A DNA stretch of 7,114 bases from CAZITB01 sp964542055 (GTDB lineage: Bacteria; Planctomycetota; Phycisphaerae; Sedimentisphaerales; CAMDDF01): NCBI GenBank assembly GCA_964542055.1, contig CAZITB010000128.1, positions 1 to 7,114 of the forward strand, given 5' to 3'. Position 1 is the first letter of the stretch. Each line of letters starts with the position of its first letter. Positions 1-6,793 of the stretch are shown here, piece by piece. A program made the position numbers and the translations under genes. Below the pieces are notes generated by a model. It saw only the letters and a program-made list of their open reading frames with translations, did not search any database and was not told where the DNA came from.

Positions 1-11
1 ATCTAAAGAAA

Positions 12-1526
12 CTACTTGCCGCCGTCAATAAATTTCATCTGTCCGACATTAGGAATCAGAGGCCATTTCATAAATGGTAGATTTACCTTGGGCGCTATTC
101 TGAAACCTCCAGGCCAGTAAACAAAAAATGCTTTGCCGACCAAATAATCTCGTGGGACAACCCCAGGGGTATATCTCTTGTTATTGCCAATACCTGGTAT
201 TTCCCAGTACCTGCTGTCTGCGCTGTTAGGGCTGTTATCGCCGAGGACAAAGAATTCATCTTCTTCCAAAGTAACAGGATGCCCTTCGGCAGCGTTGAGA
301 ATCCTGGAACTTTCATCTAAGTAATGGGTGTCTCTGTAGAGTTTGATATGGTCAAGCGTAAGTTTGCCGCTGCCAACAATGGCAGCTTTCGGTTTATCAT
401 AAGTTTGTCTTTTGCCAAGTGCGTCAGGGGCGCGTCCCAGGTCGAAAGTGATGGTCTGATCGCCAAATTTTCCGATGAGCATGCGATCGACATTTGCAAA
501 CTGCATAAATTGATTTTTCTGCGTTTCGATGGGTGCTTCGATTAAAGACTGCACTTCACCTCCATCGGTTTTTTCAAGCAGAAGCATTTTTTCATTTTGA
601 AAATCAACCTTAAAAGTATATTCAGCGTTATACTTTCTTAGCTGAATGCCAACGGTCGAATTCTTATCTTCAGGCCGAACATAGAAGTTCATCATCAAAT
701 CTGAAACAACCGGCATTTGATGCAACATTGAGGGTCTGTTATATGAGTATGAAGATTCAAAAGCGTTAGCTGAAGGATTTTCTTCGGTGTTATAAAAAAT
801 TGTATGAACTTTGTCCGGCTCGGAATCTAGGGTGAAAATTGTGGGTTTTCCCTCATGATAAAGGTCCCATTTAGAATCTGTAAAGCGGTCATTTTCGAAC
901 GGCTGTGACCAGCGATATCCATTGAAATGTCCGATTTCAGGAAACTTTGGCTTGAAATCATTGTTATAAACAAACATCCATAGTTCATCCTGCACCTTGG
1001 GAGGTTTACGGGCTATCAAACCATCAATATAAATATCACCATCTATTATCTCGACGGTCTCGCCCGGCAGGGCGATCATTCTTTTTATGTAATTTTCGCG
1101 AGGGTTAGTTGGGTTTTTAAAAACCACGACATCCCATCTCTCGGGGTCCTTTATCTGATAGATACATTTTAAAACAAGTATTCTGTCGCCATTTGAAATG
1201 GGCAGCATTTTTCCAGCGTTGTTGTAGAATCCGCATGAAGGGCATCTTGCCGGCTCTGGCAGAACAGCCATTCCATTTTGGATAGGACTCATACCAAGAC
1301 CGTAATCAAAGTCGAACTTAAATGAACATTGCGGGCAGGCCAAATGCCAGTGGGCCCCTCTTAAAGTTTCAGCCATCGAACCGGTAGGTATTCTAAAGGC
1401 TTCCATTACAAACGCACGGAACACAAAAGCTAGTATAAATGCAGTGATCAACCACTCGAAAGTGTTTGCTACCGATTCGGCAGTTGTTTGCGGTTTATTT
1501 GGCTTTATATCTGTTTTAGAAGTCAT
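12..1526 (-). CDS. lepB: Signal peptidase I with zinc-ribbon insert and large extra domain
   Basis: Membrane-anchored serine/lysine protease that removes signal peptides from exported proteins on the outer face of the cytoplasmic membrane. All family boxes are visible in the 504-residue product: one N-terminal membrane segment at about 23-41, box B with catalytic Ser50 (PTGSM), box C at 113-119 (GDRILVL), box D with catalytic Lys148 (YIKRMIALPGE), and box E at 429-439 (GDNSPNSADSR). Two insertions are odd. A four-cysteine zinc-ribbon-like segment (C64-x2-C67 and C95-x2-C98) lies between boxes B and C. About 240 residues (about 180-420), probably a beta-rich domain, lie between boxes D and E. 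The result is far longer than E. coli LepB (324 aa) or Bacillus SipS (184 aa). I chose the ATG at 1526 because GAGG sits 5 nt upstream; an in-frame TTG at 1541 would add five residues but lies at the predicted transcription start. It is not the prepilin peptidase, which is a different family. The NUDIX gene lies 57 bp upstream on the same strand. Confidence 0.95.
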   Translation of the reverse strand: MTSKTDIKPNKPQTTAESVANTFEWLITAFILAFVFRAFVMEAFRIPTGSMAETLRGAHWHLACPQCSFKFDFDYGLGMSPIQNGMAVLPEPARCPSCGFYNNAGKMLPISNGDRILVLKCIYQIKDPERWDVVVFKNPTNPRENYIKRMIALPGETVEIIDGDIYIDGLIARKPPKVQDELWMFVYNNDFKPKFPEIGHFNGYRWSQPFENDRFTDSKWDLYHEGKPTIFTLDSEPDKVHTIFYNTEENPSANAFESSYSYNRPSMLHQMPVVSDLMMNFYVRPEDKNSTVGIQLRKYNAEYTFKVDFQNEKMLLLEKTDGGEVQSLIEAPIETQKNQFMQFANVDRMLIGKFGDQTITFDLGRAPDALGKRQTYDKPKAAIVGSGKLTLDHIKLYRDTHYLDESSRILNAAEGHPVTLEEDEFFVLGDNSPNSADSRYWEIPGIGNNKRYTPGVVPRDYLVGKAFFVYWPGGFRIAPKVNLPFMKWPLIPNVGQMKFIDGGK

Positions 1527-1531
1527 CTTGG

Positions 1532-1535
1532 CCTC
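1532..1535 (-). promoter_or_regulatory. Shine-Dalgarno GAGG that sets the lepB start
   Basis: On the minus strand GAGG is followed by five bases and then the ATG at 1526-1524. The alternative in-frame TTG at 1541-1539 has no comparable site, so this element favours the shorter protein. Confidence 0.6.
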
Positions 1536-1548
1536 ATTCAAAATCCCG

Positions 1549-1577
1549 AGTATATATATTTTTTATGGTCTTGGCAA
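1549..1577 (-). promoter_or_regulatory. Sigma-70-type promoter for lepB
   Basis: Reading the minus strand, TTGCCA (1577-1572) is separated by exactly 17 bp from TATACT (1554-1549); each hexamer differs from consensus at one position. The predicted transcription start falls near 1542, giving a leader of about 16 nt that still contains the GAGG ribosome site. The element occupies most of the 57-bp gap behind the NUDIX gene, so lepB can be expressed independently of it. This is sequence inference only, and planctomycete promoter rules are less well known than those of E. coli. Confidence 0.55.
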
Positions 1578-1583
1578 ATTATT

Positions 1584-2228
1584 TTAATCAAAATACGTTG
1601 GCAGACTCAGATTGTTATGATGTTTAAACATAATCTCGATCTGCTCAACCAGAATCTTAGATGTGGATAATTCAGGTAGATTATCGAGCTTGAAAAAGCC
1701 GATATCTTCAGTTTCTATGCTGGTGGCTGCTTTGCCGCCGGTAATTTCACAAATAAAGAATAATTTATAAATATGATAATGCCAAAGAGGCAAATGGGGG
1801 TTTTTGCTACGATCATATACAGCCGCTAATTTTATCGGCCTTACATGAAAGCCGCTTTCCTCCAAAGTCTCTCTAATAACATTCTCCGAAGCAGAGGCGT
1901 TAATGTCGGCCCATCCCCCGGGAATTGACCATTTATGGTCAGATGTTTCTTTGACCATTAAAATTTTGTCATCTTTGAAAGCTGCTGCCCTGACATCGAC
2001 CTTGGGAGTGGCATAATCGGTTTCACGACAGAAAAGTTGGAGGATATCCTCTTTTTTGTAAGGAGTATGATTTTCAATGATCTCAGCAGCGATATCCCTG
2101 ATTTGCTCAAATCTTTCCACATCGTACTTGTTCGGCGAATATGCCAAGCCGTTTTGAGCGATGGCCTGGAGGTGTTTTGCCCAGATAAGCCATTGAGGTT
2201 CTAGAGAATTTGGAAATTGTTTTTGCAT
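1584..2228 (-). CDS. NUDIX hydrolase with N-terminal helical domain (YjhB/CDP-Chase-like)
   Basis: Predicted soluble Mg2+-dependent pyrophosphohydrolase of 214 residues that would cleave a nucleoside diphosphate linked to another moiety. Residues about 12-65 (WLIWAKHLQAIAQNGLAY onward) match the helical domain called Nudix_hydro_N, found in a subfamily that includes Bacillus CDP-choline/ADP-ribose-type pyrophosphatases. The NUDIX domain follows at about 76-200. Its box runs from G105 to G126, with the metal-binding core R119-E120-x2-E123-E124 intact. The first Glu of the general consensus is Ala111; as I recall, this subfamily commonly lacks Glu there (GGWADVGxSPxEN pattern), so activity is still expected. 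The substrate cannot be read from sequence. The ATG at 2228 is supported by AGGA five bases upstream. The gene is divergent from the kinase-like gene across 177 bp and may share some transcription with lepB downstream. Confidence 0.88.
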   Translation of the reverse strand: MQKQFPNSLEPQWLIWAKHLQAIAQNGLAYSPNKYDVERFEQIRDIAAEIIENHTPYKKEDILQLFCRETDYATPKVDVRAAAFKDDKILMVKETSDHKWSIPGGWADINASASENVIRETLEESGFHVRPIKLAAVYDRSKNPHLPLWHYHIYKLFFICEITGGKAATSIETEDIGFFKLDNLPELSTSKILVEQIEIMFKHHNNLSLPTYFD

Positions 2229-2278
2229 ATAAATCCTATATCGAAAAATACATTTGCAAGATTTATTTTAAATACTAA

Positions 2279-2299
2279 TTGAATATTCGAAAAGTTCAA
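2279..2299. repeat. Nested inverted repeats in the divergent intergenic region
   Basis: TTGAA at 2279-2283 and TTCAA at 2295-2299 form a 5-bp inverted repeat spaced by 11 bases. Inside lie the perfect palindromes GAATATTC (2281-2288) and TTCGAA (2286-2291). This is the only dyad-rich stretch I see in the 177-bp AT-rich gap between the NUDIX and kinase-like genes, and could be an operator. AT-rich DNA produces such dyads by chance, so support is weak. Confidence 0.25.
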
Positions 2300-2352
2300 G
2301 TAAACGGTCCGATAATTATATTTTTATTTTTACCGCTTATTTTGCTAATAAG

Positions 2353-2379
2353 TGGACAAAATATTGTCGAAAGAATAAT
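2353..2379 (+). promoter_or_regulatory. Possible promoter for the kinase-like gene
   Basis: TGGACA (2353-2358, one mismatch to the -35 consensus) is followed 15 bp later by AATAAT (2374-2379, one mismatch to the -10 consensus). The spacer is shorter than the preferred 17 bp. With that -10, transcription would start near 2386, upstream of both candidate start codons. Tentative. Confidence 0.25.
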
Positions 2380-2414
2380 AAGAACAGAAATAGGCACGTA
2401 ATTTAATGGAATTT

Positions 2415-2419
2415 AGGGG
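2415..2419 (+). promoter_or_regulatory. Shine-Dalgarno AGGGG that sets the kinase-like gene start
   Basis: AGGGG is seven bases upstream of the ATG at 2427. The earlier in-frame ATG at 2406 and the later one at 2448 have no site of similar quality at proper spacing. Confidence 0.5.
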
Positions 2420-2426
2420 CAGTGAA

Positions 2427-3638
2427 ATGGAAAGAAATGGATTGGAAATGAACGAACAATTACAAAAAACCAGTGTTTCGAGTCAAAAAAGCGGAGCTTT
2501 GGCTGCGATTGAGCAAAACAACCGGTTTCTTGGTAACCTTGCTTACCAGATGCGAACGGCGCTGAATGCGATTACGGGTTTCAGTGAAATCTTGTCAATG
2601 GATAGCCCTCGTGATGACCAGAAAGAACACGTTTATGAAATAAACCGTGCCAGTAAGGGATTGACGAAGCTGGTTAATGATGTGATCGAATTTACGAAAA
2701 TCGATGGGCAGCTGGCAAAGCAAAATCGTGAATGCATCCTTGATGAAATTGTTGAAGAGATCAAATCCACAGTCGGTTTCAGAGCCGAGCTCAAAGGTAT
2801 AATCTTTGAAATTGAAAAAGCTGAAAATTTACCCGCCAGTATCGTGGCGCATTCGAGATATTTAAAAGACTGTATAATTAAGCTGGCAGAGAGCCTGATA
2901 AAGTTCGATACCAGTGAAAAAGTGATAATTCGAATTGCCAAAAAAGCTGATGAAGATATTGAATTCAGATTTGACGCCAAAGGTGTCGAACTTGATGACC
3001 ATACTAAAAGAGAACTTTTTGAGCCATTTTTAGATAATTTAGAAAACTGTTACAGAGATATCGAAGATACCGGACTTACGTTTCCGATCGCCTCTAAGCT
3101 AGCCGATTCCATCGGAGCCAGTCTATTCATTCCCGAAGACGGAAACTCCATTTTTATATTGAATGTGCCGATTGGTTCGCCTGCTGGAAGAAGTAAGCTT
3201 GTTGATGAATATATAAAAGTCAAAGCCAGAAACAGGAACATCCAACCAAAAGAATTAGACGGCCCAGGGCGGATACTTGTAGCTGAAGATAATGTTTCGA
3301 ACCAGGCAGTAATTGAAATTTTGCTTAAAAGACTAGGCTTTATTGTCGATGTAGTCTCCAACGGTAAACAAGCAGTCAAGTTTGCATGTGAAAATGATTA
3401 CGATCTGATATTGATGGATGTTAAAATGCCTGAAATGGATGGTTTTTCTGCAGCAACTTCAATCAGGGAGAAAGGCATTTTGCTTCCGATTCTGGCTTTG
3501 ACAGCCATGGATGAAGCTGAAGTACTCGATTCTGAGCAGGGCTGCCATTTTGACGGACAGATTTCAAAGCCGATAGATGCAGTAAAGATGGAAACTGCAC
3601 TTTCGAAATATCTTATTTCTGAGCAGCTACAGGCATAA
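2427..3638 (+). CDS. Degenerate hybrid histidine kinase (pseudokinase) with intact receiver domain
   Basis: Soluble 403-residue protein with no membrane segment and no PAS or GAF sensor domain. Domains in order: HisKA-like dimerisation domain (about 27-94), HATPase-like domain (about 140-250), receiver (about 282-400). The H-box reads FLGNLAYQMRTALNAITGF, so the phospho-accepting His is Tyr40, the next Glu is Gln41, and the usual Pro is Ala44. In the ATPase domain the N-box (146-160) has Lys152 and Ser156 in place of Asn, the G1 box DxGxG reads A184-K-G-V-E188, and G2 (GxGLGL) reads D214-T-G-L-T-F219. FEPF at 198-201 is kept. The receiver has all key residues: E287/D288, phospho-acceptor Asp331 (LILMDVKMPEMDG), Thr359 and Lys381. 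It probably cannot autophosphorylate but could receive phosphate from another protein. Start at 2427 follows its AGGGG site; 2406 would add seven residues. It lies 94 bp upstream of gspE on the same strand, suggesting but not proving a regulatory link to pilus or secretion assembly. Confidence 0.85.
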   Translation: MERNGLEMNEQLQKTSVSSQKSGALAAIEQNNRFLGNLAYQMRTALNAITGFSEILSMDSPRDDQKEHVYEINRASKGLTKLVNDVIEFTKIDGQLAKQNRECILDEIVEEIKSTVGFRAELKGIIFEIEKAENLPASIVAHSRYLKDCIIKLAESLIKFDTSEKVIIRIAKKADEDIEFRFDAKGVELDDHTKRELFEPFLDNLENCYRDIEDTGLTFPIASKLADSIGASLFIPEDGNSIFILNVPIGSPAGRSKLVDEYIKVKARNRNIQPKELDGPGRILVAEDNVSNQAVIEILLKRLGFIVDVVSNGKQAVKFACENDYDLILMDVKMPEMDGFSAATSIREKGILLPILALTAMDEAEVLDSEQGCHFDGQISKPIDAVKMETALSKYLISEQLQA

Positions 3639-3697
3639 TTATGTATATAAAAAATATTTACAAAATTTTTAATTTTTATAAATTTTAAACAAAAAAT

Positions 3698-3716
3698 TTC
3701 GGTTTTACCAACCGAA
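3698..3716. other. 7-bp hairpin just upstream of the gspE ribosome site
   Basis: TTCGGTT (3698-3704) and AACCGAA (3710-3716) form a perfect 7-bp stem around a 5-nt loop, five bases before the AGGA of gspE. On the plus strand no T-run follows, so it is not a standard terminator for the kinase-like gene. On the minus strand the stem is followed by ATTTTTT, which does look like an intrinsic terminator, yet no minus-strand gene lies to its right. It may end antisense transcription, or affect translation start or mRNA stability of gspE. The stem is certain; the role is unknown. Confidence 0.5.
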
Positions 3717-3721
3717 TTAGT

Positions 3722-3725
3722 AGGA
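3722..3725 (+). promoter_or_regulatory. Shine-Dalgarno AGGA that sets the gspE start
   Basis: AGGA lies seven bases before the ATG at 3733, a normal distance. The in-frame TTG at 3727 is only one base from it and is therefore unlikely to be the start. Confidence 0.6.
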
Positions 3726-3732
3726 ATTGCCG

Positions 3733-5508
3733 ATGGAGCAAATTCAAAACAGTGTGAATACCGAAAATGGTTTGCAGTTTGGTGAATGGCTTGTAAACCG
3801 GGGTGTGATCAGTCACCGCAAGCTCTGCGAAGCGCTTCTGGAACAGAATCGCAGCGGGGGCCGACTTGGTGAAGTTCTTGCTCGCTTGAAAATGATCGAG
3901 GATTTCAAAGTTACCCAATCACTTGCCGAGTATCTTAAAATTGAACATGCCTGTCTTGATGATACTGCACAGATAGATTTTGAAACCGCCAGAAGAATTC
4001 CCGAGAGCATAGCCAAAAGATTTTGCCTGCTGGCCATTTGTCAGGATGAGCAGAACAGAGTTGTGGTTGCAATGGAAGACCCGCTAAATGTGGTAGCTGT
4101 TGACACTGTAAGATTGAAGATCAAACAGCCTGTAAAAGTGGTCATAAGTTCACGTGCAAAAATTGCAAAAGCCATCGAAGCAGTATATCACGGCTCGCAT
4201 ATTGAGGAACAGCAGCTGCGTGATCTGGTTGAATTCCAGGTCGATACCGATGTTACTTCGTCAGATGATAATTTGACCGAAGATGTTTTAACAGCTGATA
4301 TTTCGGCTGAGGCCGATGCTAACAAAGCTCCGGTAATAAGTTTTGTCGATCTGCTGCTTGGTCAATCCGTCAAAAGCCGAGCCAGCGATATTCATATCGA
4401 ACCGCAGGAAAAATCGATGTCGGTAAGGATGCGTGTTGATGGTGTTTTGCGTGAAATGGTACCTCCTCCCAGAAAAATGCAGGCTGCGGTTACTGCTCGT
4501 ATCAAGATTCTTTCGAATATGGATATCGCAGAGCGAAGACTTCCACAGGATGGCAGGTTCAAGATCAAGGCCCCCGGCAGAGATATCGATGTCCGAGTTT
4601 CAGCTTTGCCGACGATATACGGTGAAAAGATCGTAATGCGTATTCTTGACAAAACAGCAGTAAACCATGATATCACTAAAATAGGTTTCGAAGAGAAGTT
4701 GCTTAATGAATTCAAAGCCGTGCTGAATCAGCCGCATGGAATTGTTATCGTAACAGGTCCTACTGGTTCGGGTAAAAGTACAACGCTTTATTCGGCATTA
4801 AATCATCTGAGGCATCCAAGCAAGAACATTACAACAGTAGAAGACCCTGTTGAATACAGACTCCAAGGGATAAACCAGGTACAAGTTCGCAGCGATATAA
4901 ATCTGACGTTTGCAAGCTGTCTGCGTTCGATTTTGAGGCAGGACCCAGATATTGTGCTCATCGGAGAAATCCGTGATAAGGAAACAATGGAAATCGCCAT
5001 AAAGGCGTCACTCACGGGCCACTTGGTTTTAAGTACTTTCCATACAAATGATGCGCCAAGTGCTTTTACAAGATTGGCGTATATGGGGCTGGAAAGATAT
5101 CTGCTGGCATCGACGGTAAACCTGGTTGTGGCACAAAGGCTTGTACGCAAAATCTGTGAACATTGCAAACAGCCCATCAGCTGCGATCAGATAGAACCGA
5201 TATATCTGAAAAGACTGAAAATATCTCCCCAAGATGCTTCCCAGATAAACTTCATGCGGGGCAAGGGATGTTCTAACTGCAACAAAACCGGCTACTCGGG
5301 AAGAACGCCTATATTCGAATTTATGGTGATGAACAATTTTCTTCGTGAAGCGGTTATCAAGGGCGTCAGCGAAGCCGAATTGAAGCGATTGAAAATCGAG
5401 GCAGGTTACGGAGGACTTATGGAAAGCGGAATAACCCGAATCAAAGAAGGTCTCAGCACCCCTGAGGAAGTATTGAAAGTTACTTACGCAGAGGAAATCG
5501 AAATATAA
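3733..5508 (+). CDS. gspE: GspE/PilB-type type II secretion or type IV pilus assembly ATPase
   Basis: Cytoplasmic hexameric ATPase that powers pilin extraction and fibre assembly through the GspF/PilC platform. The product has 591 residues, usual for the family. An MshEN/GSPII_E N-terminal domain spans about 13-153, then an acidic linker, then the N2 segment ASDIHIEPQ and VDGVLRE. The core has Walker A GPTGSGKST (342-350, Lys348), Asp box TTVEDPVEY (367 onward), Walker B DIVLIGEIRD (406-415, with Glu412), and His box GHLVLSTFHTND (429-440). The zinc-binding tetracysteine motif is C475-x2-C478 and C513-x2-C516, as in GspE and PilB extension ATPases; PilT retraction ATPases lack it, so this is an assembly motor. 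Two 24-residue MshEN repeats (15-38 and 44-67, 5-residue spacer) suggest possible cyclic di-GMP binding, though each departs from consensus. The start is the ATG with AGGA seven bases upstream. gspF follows after 82 bp. Whether the machine is a pilus or a type II secretion system cannot be decided here. Confidence 0.95.
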   Translation: MEQIQNSVNTENGLQFGEWLVNRGVISHRKLCEALLEQNRSGGRLGEVLARLKMIEDFKVTQSLAEYLKIEHACLDDTAQIDFETARRIPESIAKRFCLLAICQDEQNRVVVAMEDPLNVVAVDTVRLKIKQPVKVVISSRAKIAKAIEAVYHGSHIEEQQLRDLVEFQVDTDVTSSDDNLTEDVLTADISAEADANKAPVISFVDLLLGQSVKSRASDIHIEPQEKSMSVRMRVDGVLREMVPPPRKMQAAVTARIKILSNMDIAERRLPQDGRFKIKAPGRDIDVRVSALPTIYGEKIVMRILDKTAVNHDITKIGFEEKLLNEFKAVLNQPHGIVIVTGPTGSGKSTTLYSALNHLRHPSKNITTVEDPVEYRLQGINQVQVRSDINLTFASCLRSILRQDPDIVLIGEIRDKETMEIAIKASLTGHLVLSTFHTNDAPSAFTRLAYMGLERYLLASTVNLVVAQRLVRKICEHCKQPISCDQIEPIYLKRLKISPQDASQINFMRGKGCSNCNKTGYSGRTPIFEFMVMNNFLREAVIKGVSEAELKRLKIEAGYGGLMESGITRIKEGLSTPEEVLKVTYAEEIEI

Positions 5509-5590
5509 CAAGATATTTCGTTAAAAATACTTTAGTTTTTTATGTTGTTGACGATAATAAATAGATAACAAGTCTTTTTTAAGGTTTACT

Positions 5591-6793
5591 ATGCAGAATT
5601 TCAGGTACAGTGCACGTGATCTTTCTGGAGACCTCCGCGAAGGGCTGCGCAGGGCACAGACGCAGCATGAGGTTTTGATATGGCTGCGTGATCAGGGTCT
5701 TATACCTTTGAATGTGGAGTCGATCGTTGCTGGAAAGAAAAAACGTGTAAGCTCAAAAAAAATAAAATCCTCTGATCTGTCAACGGTTTGCTGGCAGCTG
5801 GCTACGATGCTCGAAGGCGGGTTGGCTATAACTACTGCGTTTGAGCTGATTTCTGAGGATACTTATAATAAAAAGCTCCAGCAGGTGCTCGAAGATATCA
5901 CCCAAGATGTGCACAAAGGTGAGTCACTTTCGGAAAGTTTGAAAAAGCATCCATCGGTTTTTAATCAGCTGTTTGTTTCGATGGTAATGGCAGGCGAATC
6001 CGGCGGAACGATGGTAACTTCGCTTAAACGACTTGGAGATTATTTTGATAACCGCGATAAACTTATCAGAAAAGTCAAAGGGGCGCTGGCATACCCGATT
6101 TTTGTGGTTTGCTTTGTATTCCTTATTGTTATAGCGATTATGACGTTCATTATTCCGCGTTTCAAAGGGATATTCGATCAGATAGGCGGAGAGCTGCCCG
6201 CGTTTACACAGGCGTTTATGGGCTTTTATGATATGATTGCATTCAATGCTCATTTTATAATATTAGGCTTTATACTCGCTATTGTCGCGGCGATAGCTTA
6301 CGGCAAAACCCAAAAAGGGCATTATAAATACAGCACTTGGGCTCTGAAAATCCCGATTATCGGCAGGCTGATATCGCAGGCATTTATAGCGATGTTCTGC
6401 AAGACGATGGCGACGCTTTTAGGTTCGGGAGTATCGGTGCTCGATACGATGGATATTCTTGCAAAACTGACGAAAAATGATGTGATACGGGACGCAATTT
6501 TAAAAACCCGCGAACATATTGTTCAGGGTTCAAGCGTTTCGCTGAGTATGGACGGTTCGAATTTTTTCCCCAGGCTGGTGACGAAAATGGTGCAGGTTGG
6601 TGAAGAATCGGGATCGCTTTCAAGCGTTCTGGACCGGACAAGCGATTTTTACGAACGCAAGGTCGATTCGACGATAGGTCTGTTGATGAGCCTGCTTGAG
6701 CCGGTATTGATCGTTACCGTTGGTATTATTATAGGTGCGGTGCTTATAGCGTTGTATCTGCCGATATTCTCCATGACAGATGTAGCTGGTTAA
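5591..6793 (+). CDS. gspF: GspF/PilC-type inner-membrane platform protein
   Basis: Polytopic inner-membrane protein on which the GspE ATPase acts to lift pilins out of the membrane. The 400-residue length matches the family. After an N-terminal segment (FRYSARDLSGDLREG, typical of the family opening), two homologous T2SSF helical domains appear at about 65-190 and 265-392. Each carries the repeated signature: VMAGESGG at 132-139 and VQVGEESG at 334-341. Three hydrophobic segments are visible at about 168-188 (ending IIPRF), 222-238 and 368-392 (ending ALYLPIF), the standard topology. The ATG at 5591 is preceded by AAGG six bases upstream. It sits between the ATPase and the pilin-like gene, the usual gene order. 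The 82-bp gap after gspE is AT-rich and shows no convincing terminator or promoter, so co-transcription with gspE is likely. Confidence 0.94.
   Translation: MQNFRYSARDLSGDLREGLRRAQTQHEVLIWLRDQGLIPLNVESIVAGKKKRVSSKKIKSSDLSTVCWQLATMLEGGLAITTAFELISEDTYNKKLQQVLEDITQDVHKGESLSESLKKHPSVFNQLFVSMVMAGESGGTMVTSLKRLGDYFDNRDKLIRKVKGALAYPIFVVCFVFLIVIAIMTFIIPRFKGIFDQIGGELPAFTQAFMGFYDMIAFNAHFIILGFILAIVAAIAYGKTQKGHYKYSTWALKIPIIGRLISQAFIAMFCKTMATLLGSGVSVLDTMDILAKLTKNDVIRDAILKTREHIVQGSSVSLSMDGSNFFPRLVTKMVQVGEESGSLSSVLDRTSDFYERKVDSTIGLLMSLLEPVLIVTVGIIIGAVLIALYLPIFSMTDVAG

Noticed and set aside
324..545. Short plus-strand frame opposite lepB
   Set aside because: It overlaps the large lepB insert, has no ribosome site, and its product shows no motif.
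2229..2405. A small gene or RNA in the divergent gap
   Set aside because: The sequence is AT-rich with frequent stops, and shows no ribosome-site-plus-frame combination and no structured RNA motif that I recognise.
2544..2546. The Tyr codon in the H-box as a simple sequencing error (TAC for CAC)
   Set aside because: One base would restore His, but the neighbouring Glu to Gln and Pro to Ala changes and the loss of the N, G1 and G2 residues all point to true degeneration.
2628..2632. His68 in the kinase-like protein as an alternative phospho-acceptor
   Set aside because: It lies well after the H-box, without the (H)ExRT-LN context; the family alignment places Tyr40 at the acceptor position.
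3050..3379. 109-codon minus-strand open frame opposite the kinase-like gene
   Set aside because: It overlaps the HATPase and receiver coding region, has low-complexity composition and no family resemblance; a shadow frame.
3698..3720. Intrinsic terminator for the kinase-like gene
   Set aside because: The stem is real, but on the plus strand it is followed by ATTAGTAGG with no T-run; the T-run is on the opposite strand.
5029..5511. 160-codon minus-strand open frame opposite gspE
   Set aside because: It lies wholly within the strongly supported gspE reading frame, its product has no recognisable domain and an unusual F/S/C-rich composition, and no ribosome site is evident.
5548..5576. Promoter ahead of gspF from TTGACG at 5548
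   Set aside because: The -35 hexamer is good, but no acceptable -10 lies 16-18 bp downstream (AGTCTT at 17), so co-transcription with gspE is simpler.
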